Below are positions 18,485-26,914 of a stretch of 64,000 bases of DNA, piece by piece. The translations under genes and the position numbers were made by a program. This DNA is from Betaproteobacteria bacterium (lineage in GTDB: Bacteria > Pseudomonadota > Gammaproteobacteria > Burkholderiales > Burkholderiaceae): NCBI GenBank assembly GCA_947453825.1, contig CANGHN010000006.1, positions 1 through 64,000 of the forward strand. Reading direction: 5' to 3'. A model generated the notes under the pieces. The model saw only the letters and a program-made list of their open reading frames with translations. It had not been told where the DNA came from and did no database searches. Within the stretch, counting starts at the first letter, position 1. Every line of letters starts with the position of its first letter.

Positions 18485-18824
18485 TGCGCGCCAAACGGTA
18501 ACAGAAGTAATTAATCCCAATGCTGGAGGCTATCTGGTGAATGAGGTTAAAAGCTCCGCAGGTGAGCTCGCAAAATCACTCCAAGAATTGCTTGCCTCTA
18601 ATTTGGGTGGCGAATTAAAAGATACAGATTTCCATGAGCTGATGGATGCACTACTTCAGTTTTATGGCTTTCAATTTGATCAAGGTGCGCCAACTACGTT
18701 GTTGGGCCCAGATAGCGTAGCAACTGCTACTGCCGTCCTGGTGACCGCCTCAGGCCTGTTGAAGTCTAGAAATCTTGAAATATTTGAACTGGGAATGTGG
18801 CAATCCTGGTCTGGAACTCGTTAA
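18471..18824 (+). CDS. Unrecognised 117-residue protein between Rieske and amidohydrolase genes
   Basis: I do not recognise this protein. The start at 18471 (MSLSNARQTVTEVI) has GGAG eight bases upstream, inside the Rieske gene. It is soluble, rich in helix-forming residues (AGELAKSLQELLASNLGG and DFHELMDALLQFYGF) and ends with a conserved-looking LEIFELGMWQSWSGTR. It has no signal peptide, membrane segment or cysteine pair. The tight coupling between the Rieske gene and the amidohydrolase suggests a subunit or partner of one of them. Confidence 0.7.
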   Translation: MSLSNARQTVTEVINPNAGGYLVNEVKSSAGELAKSLQELLASNLGGELKDTDFHELMDALLQFYGFQFDQGAPTTLLGPDSVATATAVLVTASGLLKSRNLEIFELGMWQSWSGTR

Positions 18825-18836
18825 AAAGGATTGACC

Positions 18837-20054
18837 ATGGAATTTCGCTCTAGCAGCCCCGAATTTAATTACACCATTAATGGTTTTCATACTGGCGAGC
18901 ATCTTGCAAATGCACGCAAACAGGCTGATGAAAGAGGGCTTGATGATGTCCTCATTGTTGACGTAGATTGCCATCACTACGAGACGGATAATTTTGCTGA
19001 AATATTAGAATACATTGAGGACCCTGTTATCAAGCAGGTAGCAATTAATACCTTTGCTTATAAGGGTGCATCCGCCGTCTTGTTTGATCAGCCTGGATAT
19101 CAGGATGTAGGCGGCCGTGTTCCCCGTTATCAGGAGCGTAAAAAAGAAGTCATCAATGAGACCAAGTATCCACGCGAGGTTGAGCAAACCTTACGCTGGA
19201 TGAATGCCATGAGCGTTGATTACGCCTGCATTTTTCCTACCCCAATGCTTTTTATGGGCTTACATCCACAGCATGATGTAGAGGTTGCGCTGGCACGTGC
19301 TTACAACCGCTGGCTGACCGAAAAGGTATTGCCCTCTAATCCTAGAATTCGCTCAATGCTATACCTGCCGTTTAATGATCCTGAAGCCACATATCAGATG
19401 GTGAAGGAATATGCAGGTAAACCAGGTGTTATTGGCTTTATGGTCGTATCAACGCGTTATAAGCCTGTCTATGACAACGCATTTATGAAGACCTATGCTT
19501 TATTAGAAGAGACGAACATGCCTCTATCGTTCCATGCGTCTTATCACTGGAATGATCAGCTAGTGTCCATGACAAATCGATTTATTACAGCTCATGCTCT
19601 CGGTTTCACATTCTTTAATGCGGTGCATTGCGCCAATTGGGTCGTAAATGGACTTCCAGAGCGCTTTCCAAAGCTCAAAGTCATTTGGATCGAGTCTGGT
19701 TTAGCTTGGATTCCATGGTTGATGCAGCGTCTTGATAACGACTATCGGATGCGTACATCTGAAGCACCAGCCTTGAAGAAGTTACCAAGTGAGTATATGC
19801 GCGAGATGTATTACACCACGCAGCCCATGGAGATGGTAAATAACCGTGAGGCTCTTGAATTGACCTTTAAGATGATTAATGCAGATACTCAACTTCTGTA
19901 TTCCTCCGATTATCCGCATTGGGATATGGATCTACCAAGCACTATTTGGGACTTGCCATTTTTATCAGAGCAGTCAAAGAGAAATATCTTAGGCTTGAAC
20001 GCAAAACGAATCTTTAATCTTGATGTAACAACTACGTTGCCAGAAAAAAGATAA
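18837..20054 (+). CDS. Amidohydrolase-2 family metal-dependent hydrolase/decarboxylase
   Basis: A 405-residue TIM-barrel member of the amidohydrolase-2 family, which includes ACMSD-type decarboxylases and hydrolases of aromatic-derived substrates. The start at 18837 (MEFRSSSPEF) follows AAGGA; an in-frame TTG at 18831 is less likely. The metal site is suggested by VDVDCHHYE (residues 41-49, in place of the usual DxHxH), SFHASYHW near 230, the barrel strand VIWIESGLAW near 280 and LYSSDYPHWD near 355 with the catalytic Asp. Neighbours (Mo hydroxylase, ALDH) suggest a (hetero)aromatic acid or ring-cleavage product. Whether it hydrolyses or decarboxylates cannot be decided here. Confidence 0.85.
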   Translation: MEFRSSSPEFNYTINGFHTGEHLANARKQADERGLDDVLIVDVDCHHYETDNFAEILEYIEDPVIKQVAINTFAYKGASAVLFDQPGYQDVGGRVPRYQERKKEVINETKYPREVEQTLRWMNAMSVDYACIFPTPMLFMGLHPQHDVEVALARAYNRWLTEKVLPSNPRIRSMLYLPFNDPEATYQMVKEYAGKPGVIGFMVVSTRYKPVYDNAFMKTYALLEETNMPLSFHASYHWNDQLVSMTNRFITAHALGFTFFNAVHCANWVVNGLPERFPKLKVIWIESGLAWIPWLMQRLDNDYRMRTSEAPALKKLPSEYMREMYYTTQPMEMVNNREALELTFKMINADTQLLYSSDYPHWDMDLPSTIWDLPFLSEQSKRNILGLNAKRIFNLDVTTTLPEKR

Positions 20055-20080
20055 TAGTTAATCACCTGAGTCTATATCCT

Positions 20081-21556
20081 ATGTCATCAATTCAACAGTT
20101 TCAGATGTATATTGACGGAAAATTTGTTCCGTCAGTGACCGGTGCTCAGTTTGAGAGCCTCAATCCAGCGACTGGTAAACCTTGGGCAGCACTGCCTGAG
20201 GCGGGGCTCGAAGATGTGAATGCAGCAGTGAATTCTGCTCGTAATGCATTTGATAAAGGCCCTTGGAGTAACTTTACTGGCACAGAAAGAGCGCGCTTAC
20301 TCAGAAAACTGGGCGACATTATCGCTAGAGACGCTGAGTTATTAGCAAGTTGTGAGTCTAAAGATAATGGCAAACTTTATCGCGAGATGCTGGGGCAGTG
20401 GAAATATATTCCTGAGTGGTTTTATTACTATGCGGGTATGGCTGATAAGTTGCAAGGTGACACTATCCCATCAGATCGTAATAATTTTTTTATTTATACA
20501 CGTCGTGAACCTATCGGTGTTGTGGCTGCCATTACTGCCTGGAATTCTCCAGGGCTCTTGCTTACCTTCAAGTTAGCGCCAGGCTTGGCAGCAGGATGTA
20601 CATTTGTTGTTAAGCCCTCCGAGCATGCCCCGGTATCGACTATTGAACTTGCCAAACGATTTGAAGAGGCGGGATTTCCTCCTGGAGTATTCAATGTCAT
20701 TACTGGAGCTGGCATACCTGGAGCGGCTCTAGTAGATCATCCTGGGGTTGATAAAGTTGCCTTTACTGGTGCTACCCAAACCGGCAAAAAGATTGCAGCT
20801 TCAACGGCTAAGAATTTAACAAGGGTATCTCTGGAGTTGGGTGGCAAATCGCCAAATATAGTTTTTGATGATGCTGATCTGGACGTTGCAGCCAATGGTG
20901 CTATTGCAGGTATTTTTGGTGCAACTGGTCAAACATGTATGGCTGGGTCGCGTTTACTAGTCCATGAAAAAGTGCACGATGCATTAATGGACCGTATTCT
21001 GGCAAGAACAGCTCAGATCAAGATGGGTAATCCATTAGATGCAGATACCGAAATGGGGCCCGTTGCAAATGCTCCGCAGTTAGATAAGGTACTGGAATAT
21101 ATTACGGTAGGTCTACAGGATGGCGCTAAGTTAGCTGCAGGGGGTAAGCAGGATGAAAAGTTAGGCCCCATGTTTGTCATGCCAACCATATTTACTGGTG
21201 TTACCAATCAAATGCGGATCGCTCAAGAAGAGGTATTTGGTCCAATATTGAGCGTGATTAAGTTCAAGGATGAAGAAGAGGCTATTGCAATTGCCAATGA
21301 CACCCGATTTGGATTGGCTGCAGCAGTTTGGACGCAAAATATTCATCGCGCCCATCGAGTGGCTCATCAGCTTAGAGCGGGAACCGTTTGGATTAATGCA
21401 TACCGTGTTGTTTCTTTCCTGACCCCATTTGGGGGATTTAAGGAAAGCGGACTTGGTCGCGAGAATGGCATGGATAGTATTCGTGAGTACACAGAAACTA
21501 AGTCAGTCTACGTGGAGCTAACAGGTAAGCCTAGAGACCCCTTTACCTTGGGCTAA
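20081..21556 (+). CDS. NAD(P)-dependent aldehyde dehydrogenase
   Basis: A 491-residue ALDH-superfamily enzyme that oxidises an aldehyde to the acid. The cofactor-binding block is AAITAWNSPGLLLTFKLAPGLAAGCTFVVKPSE, the general-base Glu is in SLELGGKSPN and the catalytic Cys is in GQTCMAGSR (about residue 287). The C-terminal FGGFKESGLGRENG is typical. The closest families are the betaine-aldehyde/hydroxymuconic-semialdehyde-type dehydrogenases. Position 26 bases after the amidohydrolase suggests that it oxidises a semialdehyde made by the pathway. The substrate is not identifiable from sequence alone. Confidence 0.93.
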   Translation: MSSIQQFQMYIDGKFVPSVTGAQFESLNPATGKPWAALPEAGLEDVNAAVNSARNAFDKGPWSNFTGTERARLLRKLGDIIARDAELLASCESKDNGKLYREMLGQWKYIPEWFYYYAGMADKLQGDTIPSDRNNFFIYTRREPIGVVAAITAWNSPGLLLTFKLAPGLAAGCTFVVKPSEHAPVSTIELAKRFEEAGFPPGVFNVITGAGIPGAALVDHPGVDKVAFTGATQTGKKIAASTAKNLTRVSLELGGKSPNIVFDDADLDVAANGAIAGIFGATGQTCMAGSRLLVHEKVHDALMDRILARTAQIKMGNPLDADTEMGPVANAPQLDKVLEYITVGLQDGAKLAAGGKQDEKLGPMFVMPTIFTGVTNQMRIAQEEVFGPILSVIKFKDEEEAIAIANDTRFGLAAAVWTQNIHRAHRVAHQLRAGTVWINAYRVVSFLTPFGGFKESGLGRENGMDSIREYTETKSVYVELTGKPRDPFTLG

Positions 21557-21562
21557 GCGAAG

Positions 21563-22471
21563 ATGGGAATAGAGATTAATCTTTCTAGAAATAAAGATAC
21601 CGAAATCACTTCGGGGCTTTACTCTATTTCATTGCTGTTATCCCCCATCGTATTTTTAGCGATAGGCTGGTATGTGTATCAGCAACTCATCCCGATGATG
21701 GATGAAAAGATCTATGGCGCCTTTTATGGCGGCATGACGGCTGCTTTGGCTACCGCTTTAGGGGCTACACCGGTTTTATTTTCTCAAAAATATACTCAGA
21801 AAACTTATACCATCCTCCTTGGGTTCGGTTCTGGTGTGATGTTGGCTGCCTGCTCTTTTTCTTTAATTATCCCTGGATTGCAGATCGCCAGGACCGCCGG
21901 ATTAGGTTCCTTTAACTCGGCTGCAGTAGTGGGCGGAGGAATTGTATTAGGAGCATTGTTAATGCTCCTAATGGATCGATACATACCTCATGAACACTTT
22001 GATAAAGGCCGCGAAGGACCAGACTCTGTAGCATTCAAGCGAGTCTGGTTATTTGTCATCGCCATCACTTTGCACAACTTGCCTGAAGGCCTATCGATTG
22101 GATTGGCCTTTGCAGGCACCAACTTTATGTCAGCGCAAGCATTAGCCATGGGTATTTCCATTCAAGATATTCCTGAGGGCATGGTGGTTGCCTTGGCGTT
22201 GAGGGGTATCGGCTATAGCCGCATCAGCTCTTTTGGCTTAAGCCTGTTGTCAGGTTTGATCGAGCCGCTAGCAGCGTTAATGGGTTTATTGCTCGTTGGC
22301 TTTAATCCAGCATTGTTGCCATTGGGGCTTGGTTTTGCAGCAGGTGCGATGCTATTTGTGATTAGTCATGAGATTATTCCTGAGTCCCACAGAGAAGGTC
22401 GCGAACGCTATGCGACAGTGGGACTTGTTATTGGATTTGTGCTGATGATGTTTCTTGATACAACAGTTTAA
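21563..22471 (+). CDS. ZIP-family divalent metal transporter
   Basis: A 302-residue polytopic membrane protein with about eight membrane segments. ZIP metal-site motifs are clear: TLHNLPEGLSIGLAF (about 172-186) and SIQDIPEGMVVALALRG (about 201-217), plus SHEIIPESHREGRE near 270. A His/Asp-containing loop (HEHFDKGREG) lies between helices. ZIP proteins move Zn2+, Fe2+ or Mn2+ into the cytoplasm. It starts six bases after the ALDH stop, so it belongs to the catabolic operon. It may supply metal for the amidohydrolase (an inference). Confidence 0.88.
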   Translation: MGIEINLSRNKDTEITSGLYSISLLLSPIVFLAIGWYVYQQLIPMMDEKIYGAFYGGMTAALATALGATPVLFSQKYTQKTYTILLGFGSGVMLAACSFSLIIPGLQIARTAGLGSFNSAAVVGGGIVLGALLMLLMDRYIPHEHFDKGREGPDSVAFKRVWLFVIAITLHNLPEGLSIGLAFAGTNFMSAQALAMGISIQDIPEGMVVALALRGIGYSRISSFGLSLLSGLIEPLAALMGLLLVGFNPALLPLGLGFAAGAMLFVISHEIIPESHREGRERYATVGLVIGFVLMMFLDTTV

Positions 22472-22480
22472 GGAGAAGTA

Positions 22481-22582
22481 ATGACCATTCCAAAAATATC
22501 TAGAAAGACTTGCAGGATTTCTGTTGGACTGCTGATCAATATTACTGCTGTTGCCTTAATGATTCAGGCTGCTTTTCATTGA
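22481..22582 (+). CDS. 33-residue membrane microprotein
   Basis: A short reading frame directly after the ZIP gene, preceded by AAGGAGAAGTA, one of the strongest ribosome-binding sites in this region. The peptide has a basic N-terminus (MTIPKISRKTCR) followed by about 20 hydrophobic residues (ISVGLLINITAVALMIQAAF) and ends FH, so it would be a single-span inner-membrane peptide. The stop overlaps the convergent LysR gene by a few bases. The function is unknown. It might be a small accessory peptide of the ZIP transporter, by position only. Confidence 0.6.
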   Translation: MTIPKISRKTCRISVGLLINITAVALMIQAAFH

Positions 22583-23481
22583 TGAGAAGCAACGCCTACG
22601 CTTTCTTTTAGCCAAGACTTAAAAGCACGCGTTTTTTTGCTCTCCCCAACACCCTTTGGAGACACCATGTAGTAGTTATTTAAAGAGGGTGCTCTGATCG
22701 ATAGTGGTTCTATTAAATTGCCTTTGATGAGGTCTTCCTCTACTACAGTAGATCGTCCCAGGGCAACGCCTAAGCCTGCGATTGCAGCATGAAGTGATGT
22801 CACAAGGTAATCACAATTAATCGCTGATTGAAATTCAATCGGATCTTCTTGAGCAAAACTCAACCAGTTTGCCCATTCATCATTCACTACTGGTGATATC
22901 GTTCTAATTACAGTGAATTTGGATAAATCTGAAGGGTGCTTTAGGGTAGAGTTTCCAGAAAGAAGCTCTGGACTACAAACAGGAAATACCTCTTCTTTGC
23001 CTAGTGACTCTGCATCTAGCCCAATCCAGTTACCATTACCGTGCCATATCGCAACATCAAAGTTATGCATTAGGCTTGATTGCAGAACCTGCATGGTTTT
23101 GATGCGTAGCTTGATTTCGGGGTGCTTTTTTTGGAATTCATGCAAACGAGGAAGTAATTGCTTAATCGCAAACATGCCCAGACACTCAATAGTTAAGACA
23201 TCTTTGTTATTTTGTTCTGTGAGACGCTCAGTTGCTGTAGATAAATTGAGGATCGCATCTCGTGCAATGGTTAGATACTCTTCACCAGCCTTAGTTAAGG
23301 CCAGGTTGTTGGCCTTACGCGTAAATAATTTGTGGTTAAGCAATGACTCAAGGTTTTTGATCTGATGGCTAATGGCAGTTTGCGTGAGATGCAGCTCAAT
23401 AGCTGCTTTGGTGAAGCTGAGTGTACGAGCAGCGGCTTCAAAAGACAAAAGGCTAGTCATTGAAGGTAATCTTGTTCTCAT
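22576..23481 (-). CDS. LysR-family transcriptional regulator (GcvA-like)
   Basis: A 301-residue LysR-type regulator. The winged helix-turn-helix covers about residues 8-66 (SLLSFEAAARTLSFTKAAIELHLTQTAISHQIKNLE), with the typical LysR linker NLALTKAGEEYL after it. The effector domain follows (about 90-295) with TIECLGMFAIKQLLPRL and GLGVALGRSTVVEEDL. The class resembles GcvA/AmpR-type members. It is transcribed away from the Bug-aldolase set and ends against the preceding catabolic operon, so it is the obvious candidate regulator for one or both. The ligand is unknown. Confidence 0.9.
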   Translation of the reverse strand: MRTRLPSMTSLLSFEAAARTLSFTKAAIELHLTQTAISHQIKNLESLLNHKLFTRKANNLALTKAGEEYLTIARDAILNLSTATERLTEQNNKDVLTIECLGMFAIKQLLPRLHEFQKKHPEIKLRIKTMQVLQSSLMHNFDVAIWHGNGNWIGLDAESLGKEEVFPVCSPELLSGNSTLKHPSDLSKFTVIRTISPVVNDEWANWLSFAQEDPIEFQSAINCDYLVTSLHAAIAGLGVALGRSTVVEEDLIKGNLIEPLSIRAPSLNNYYMVSPKGVGESKKTRAFKSWLKESVGVASHQ

Positions 23482-23602
23482 CGGCTAGGATTTCCTGGGC
23501 TCTCTAATGAACTTATTTCATTAAGTGATTCAATTAATTCATACTTAAATTAGATCATTTGGGTCGATTACATGCTTTAATTCCACATGTGTAGATATGA
23601 TA

Positions 23603-23616
23603 TTGATCTAGATCAA
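23603..23616. promoter_or_regulatory. Palindrome upstream of the second Bug gene
   Basis: TTGATCTAGATCAA is a perfect 14-base palindrome ending 17 bases before the Bug start. This position suits an operator or a repressing or activating LysR half-site. The intergenic stretch 23482-23633 also holds several AT-rich T-N11-A matches. No binding protein is shown. Confidence 0.4.
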
Positions 23617-23633
23617 ATCAACCTGGAGACATT

Positions 23634-24662
23634 ATGACCCAAGCTGCAAAAAAGTGTGATTTTATCGTTGCCACATTTACGAAAACCTTTTTTTGCCTTA
23701 TGGCCATGGCGGCATCTTTTGCTGCAGTTGCACAAGATGCCGGAAGCTATCCCAATCAGCCTGTCAAAATCATTGCGCCATTTGCCCCGGGGGGGCCGAC
23801 AGATGGCATCGCCAGAAAACTTGCGAATGGTTTGACCCTGGTGACTGGCAAGCCATTTATTGTTGAAAATAAACCAGGAGCGCAGGCTATTTTGGGAACC
23901 GTATTTGTTAAAGATTCTAAGCCTGATGGTTACACACTGTTGTTGAATGAAACAACTGGCGTGTTTGCAATTAACCCAGCAATTACTAATCCTCCACCAT
24001 TTGATTCGAATAAAGATTTCACTCCAATTAGTTTGGTTGCATCCGGGCCAATATTTTTGCTGGTGAGTAATGATTTACCGGTCAACAATCTTAAAGAATT
24101 AATTGAGCTGTCTAAAAAGACTCCAGGCGGACTTTCTTATGGTTCTGCCGGGGGTATGGGGCAGTTTCCAACTCACGTTAGCCCTGAATTATTTAAGATT
24201 AAGTATGGCTTAGTTGCGAAAAATATTCCCTATCGTGGCGCAGGCTTGGCTTTAATAGATCTTGCTGCAGGAAGGGTAGACTTTGCTATGTCAACAGGAC
24301 TAGTGGCTGCTCAACCGTTTTTAGATTCCGGTAAGGTAAGGGCTATTGCTGTTACGGGTAAGCAACGTCTTGCTAATATGCCAAGCGTTCCAACCTTCCT
24401 GGAGCTTGGCTATCCTCTGCCCGAGTTGGATGAGGGTGTAATGTTTGCACTCTTTGGGCCTGCCAATCTACCTCCTGATGTGGTCAACTATCTCGCAACT
24501 GCAACCATGAAAGCATTTCATACTAAAGAAATGTCTGACGGGCTAAAGGCCCTGGGTTTATCTACTGCGAAAAATCCAGGACCCAAGGCTCATGGTCAAA
24601 TGATGAGAGCTGAAGCGGCTACATGGACGCCAATTGCTAAAAAAATGAATCTTACTGAATAA
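23634..24662 (+). CDS. Bug-family (tripartite tricarboxylate transporter) solute receptor
   Basis: This is the second Bug receptor of the region. Signal peptide: a 27-residue basic and then hydrophobic segment (TFFCLMAMAASFAAVAQDA) with probable cleavage after AVAQ. The mature part begins with YPNQPVKIIAPFAPGGPTDGIA, the diagnostic Bug strand-loop. Further blocks are DGYTLLLNETTGVFAINP, NIPYRGAGLALIDLAAGRVDFAM and a C-terminal helical domain. GGAGA lies before the ATG. It is followed by a class II aldolase and a binding-protein-fold gene. The ligand is unknown, probably an organic acid. The membrane subunits of its transporter are not in the window. Confidence 0.9.
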   Translation: MTQAAKKCDFIVATFTKTFFCLMAMAASFAAVAQDAGSYPNQPVKIIAPFAPGGPTDGIARKLANGLTLVTGKPFIVENKPGAQAILGTVFVKDSKPDGYTLLLNETTGVFAINPAITNPPPFDSNKDFTPISLVASGPIFLLVSNDLPVNNLKELIELSKKTPGGLSYGSAGGMGQFPTHVSPELFKIKYGLVAKNIPYRGAGLALIDLAAGRVDFAMSTGLVAAQPFLDSGKVRAIAVTGKQRLANMPSVPTFLELGYPLPELDEGVMFALFGPANLPPDVVNYLATATMKAFHTKEMSDGLKALGLSTAKNPGPKAHGQMMRAEAATWTPIAKKMNLTE

Positions 24663-24699
24663 ACTGAGATTTCACATTTAGATTTTTTGGGAAGGTTTG

Positions 24700-25443
24700 A
24701 TGAAAAGAGAAGCATGTACAGAGCTTGAGTGGACTACCAGGGTTGAGTTAGCTGCCTGCTATCGATTGATGGCGCACTTTGGTGTCAGTGATCTTACCTA
24801 TAACCATTTATCCGCAAGAGTGCCTGATGCTCCAGATACATTTTTGGTAAAGCCCACCAATTTTATGTTTGATGAGGTGACTGCTTCATCCTTATTGAAA
24901 TTTGATTTTGAAGGAAAACCGTATCAAGATGGTCCGCCTAATAGGGGTGGGGCACACGTGATCCATGCAGGAGTGTTGCAAGCTAGACCAGATTTGAATG
25001 CGGTTTTTCATACTCACACTACTGCGAATGTCGGTGTGTCAGCGCAAAAACATGGATTGCTCATGCTTAGTCAGCACGCCATGGGATTTTACAAACGAAT
25101 TGCTTATCATGATTTTGGTGGATTTGAGTTTAATCTCGACCAGAGAGAGCCTTTGTTGCAAAGCCTTGGGGATATGAACTACGCAATCTTAAGAAATCAT
25201 GGCGTATTGGTATGCGGTAAAAATCTCCCCCAAACATTTGTTGATCATCATTATCTTGAAATGGCGTGTCGTGCCCAGATTGCAGCCCTATCCGGTGGCG
25301 TAGAAGTAAGCTTAATTGACGAAAAAGTCTGTGAGCGTGCAGCAGTTCAATATCAAACAATTGATCCAAAGCAGGCTGGTGGTAAGGACTGGTCGTCCTG
25401 CCTGCGTTTACTTAGACGCCTGTACCCTTCATTTGAAGAATAG
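24700..25443 (+). CDS. Class II aldolase/adducin family protein
   Basis: A 247-residue zinc-dependent aldolase or decarboxylase fold protein. Start ATG 24700 directly follows a TTG and has GGGAAGG upstream. Family blocks are HFGVSDLTYNHLSARVPD, LNAVFHTHTTANVGVSAQ (zinc-binding His-x-His), YAILRNHGVLVCGKNL (third His) and HHYLEMACRAQI. This family includes fuculose-phosphate-type aldolases and decarboxylases of aromatic or hydroxy acids. Neighbouring receptor genes and no sugar kinase favour an organic-acid substrate, by inference. Confidence 0.85.
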   Translation: MKREACTELEWTTRVELAACYRLMAHFGVSDLTYNHLSARVPDAPDTFLVKPTNFMFDEVTASSLLKFDFEGKPYQDGPPNRGGAHVIHAGVLQARPDLNAVFHTHTTANVGVSAQKHGLLMLSQHAMGFYKRIAYHDFGGFEFNLDQREPLLQSLGDMNYAILRNHGVLVCGKNLPQTFVDHHYLEMACRAQIAALSGGVEVSLIDEKVCERAAVQYQTIDPKQAGGKDWSSCLRLLRRLYPSFEE

Positions 25444-25464
25444 ATTGAGCTGAGTCATACGCTG

Positions 25465-26208
25465 ATGAATATGGACATTGGTCAAAACATCATCGAGAAA
25501 TTTATCAGTACTGGCAATTTAAGGGCTTCGATTAATCTGGGTAATCCAATTTTGGCAAATCGAGATCCTCAATCGGGTTTACCTTGCGGTGTTTCGGTTG
25601 ATCTTGCTCATGAGTTTGCAAGGTACCTAGGTGTAAGCGTTGAGCTAGTGGTGTTTGACTCCGCTGGCAAGTCTGTCGAAGCGGTGGTTCAGGGTAATGC
25701 AGACATAGGATTCTTTGCTATAGATCCTTTGCGTGGTCAAGATATTTCCTTTACTGCGCCTTACGTGCTGATTGAGGGCGCATATCTTGTCAAAGTCGAC
25801 TCAACCATTACACAAAATGATCAAGTGGACGCACCCAATCATCGCGTCGTTGTAGGTAAGGGTAGCGCTTATGATCTTTATTTAACCAGGGAGATGACTC
25901 AGGCGCAGATAGTAAGAGCACCTACATCACCTACGGTAGTGGATTTATTCATTCGTGATGGCTTAGACGTTGCTGCTGGTGTTCGTCAGCAGCTTGAGGC
26001 TGATATGGGGCGATTTTCGGGTTTACGAGTTCTACCAGGGCGATTCATGGTCATTCAACAGGCTATGGGACTTCCCAAGTCATATGGGCCGCAGGCTTCA
26101 GAGGTGTTGAAGATGTTTATTGAATCAATGAAGGCCAGTGGGTTTGTTGGCGATGCACTCAGAAAGCATGGCATTAAAGGAGCCTCGGTCGCTCCTTCAG
26201 CCAATTAG
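25465..26208 (+). CDS. Periplasmic-binding-protein fold (SBP_bac_3) protein without a signal peptide
   Basis: A 247-residue protein with the family 3 solute-binding fold: LRASINLGNPILANRDPQSG near the start, GVSVDLAHEFARYLGV, DIGFFAIDPLRGQDISFTAPYVLIEGAYLV and a C-terminal lobe. It starts MNMDIGQNIIEKF, with no hydrophobic signal segment, and no better upstream start is visible. It should therefore stay in the cytoplasm unless exported unusually. It could be an enzyme or sensor derived from a binding protein (cyclohexadienyl dehydratase is a known case) rather than a transport receptor. It is 21 bases after the aldolase, so probably in the same operon. Confidence 0.78.
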   Translation: MNMDIGQNIIEKFISTGNLRASINLGNPILANRDPQSGLPCGVSVDLAHEFARYLGVSVELVVFDSAGKSVEAVVQGNADIGFFAIDPLRGQDISFTAPYVLIEGAYLVKVDSTITQNDQVDAPNHRVVVGKGSAYDLYLTREMTQAQIVRAPTSPTVVDLFIRDGLDVAAGVRQQLEADMGRFSGLRVLPGRFMVIQQAMGLPKSYGPQASEVLKMFIESMKASGFVGDALRKHGIKGASVAPSAN

Positions 26209-26222
26209 CTTCTCATAGCTGC

Positions 26223-26762
26223 TTAGTAGCTAGTCCCATCAACCGCCTTTAAATAGCCTTGGATATATTGGGCTGGTACAAACAGATCCGTCTTAGCCCC
26301 CGCTTTAGAGGAGATGCTGATTTGAAAGCCCTTTTTAGTTCGATCCTTCAAAAATTCATCGCTGAGCCTGATGGAGAGTAGCTCCTTAAACATGCAGCCT
26401 CTGTCTTCACAAGCGCCAGACTCTTTTGAGACTACTTTGAAAGTAGTGGAGGGCATATTTTCTAAGCTTGCAGAATCATAGTTTCGCAACGCTGAGAAGT
26501 AGGTCAGCATGACCATGAGCTCATAGGATTTCACACCATCTTTTGATTGCTCGCTTCTAAGGCTAAACATTTCATAGGTATTGGCAGCATCCATCGTATT
26601 GATAGCAGGGCCCTGGAAGGTCTTTGCTCCGCTTGTGGAGTTTGGGGTAACCATGGTTGAGCGATAGACGTCATTGACCTCCCAAGCGCTGACAACGCTG
26701 TCATTACTTCTACAGGCAAGCAATCCAATGCTTAGCGCCACTACTAAAACGATTCTGTACAT
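26223..26762 (-). CDS. Putative lipoprotein, unknown function
   Basis: A 179-residue protein of no family I recognise. The start at 26762 (MYRIVLVVALSIGLLACRS) follows AAGGAG and gives a short lipoprotein signal with lipobox LLAC. The mature part (about residues 20-179) is polar, with a CEDRGC cysteine pair near 121-126 that may form a disulfide, and looks beta-rich. A longer open frame to 26786 lacks a good start. It is convergent with the binding-protein-fold gene and probably monocistronic. Confidence 0.65.
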   Translation of the reverse strand: MYRIVLVVALSIGLLACRSNDSVVSAWEVNDVYRSTMVTPNSTSGAKTFQGPAINTMDAANTYEMFSLRSEQSKDGVKSYELMVMLTYFSALRNYDSASLENMPSTTFKVVSKESGACEDRGCMFKELLSIRLSDEFLKDRTKKGFQISISSKAGAKTDLFVPAQYIQGYLKAVDGTSY

Positions 26763-26914
26763 GACCGGCTCCTTTTGACCCTTCAAATCATACTATTGCA
26801 AGCCCTAAACGCCCGGTTTCCCTGTTATTTCAACCCTCTAGCGTCTTTTCTCACTCTTAACAGCCCTATTTGCTGATTAGGGTAAATCACTACGAATTAA
26901 TTACACTTCACAAC

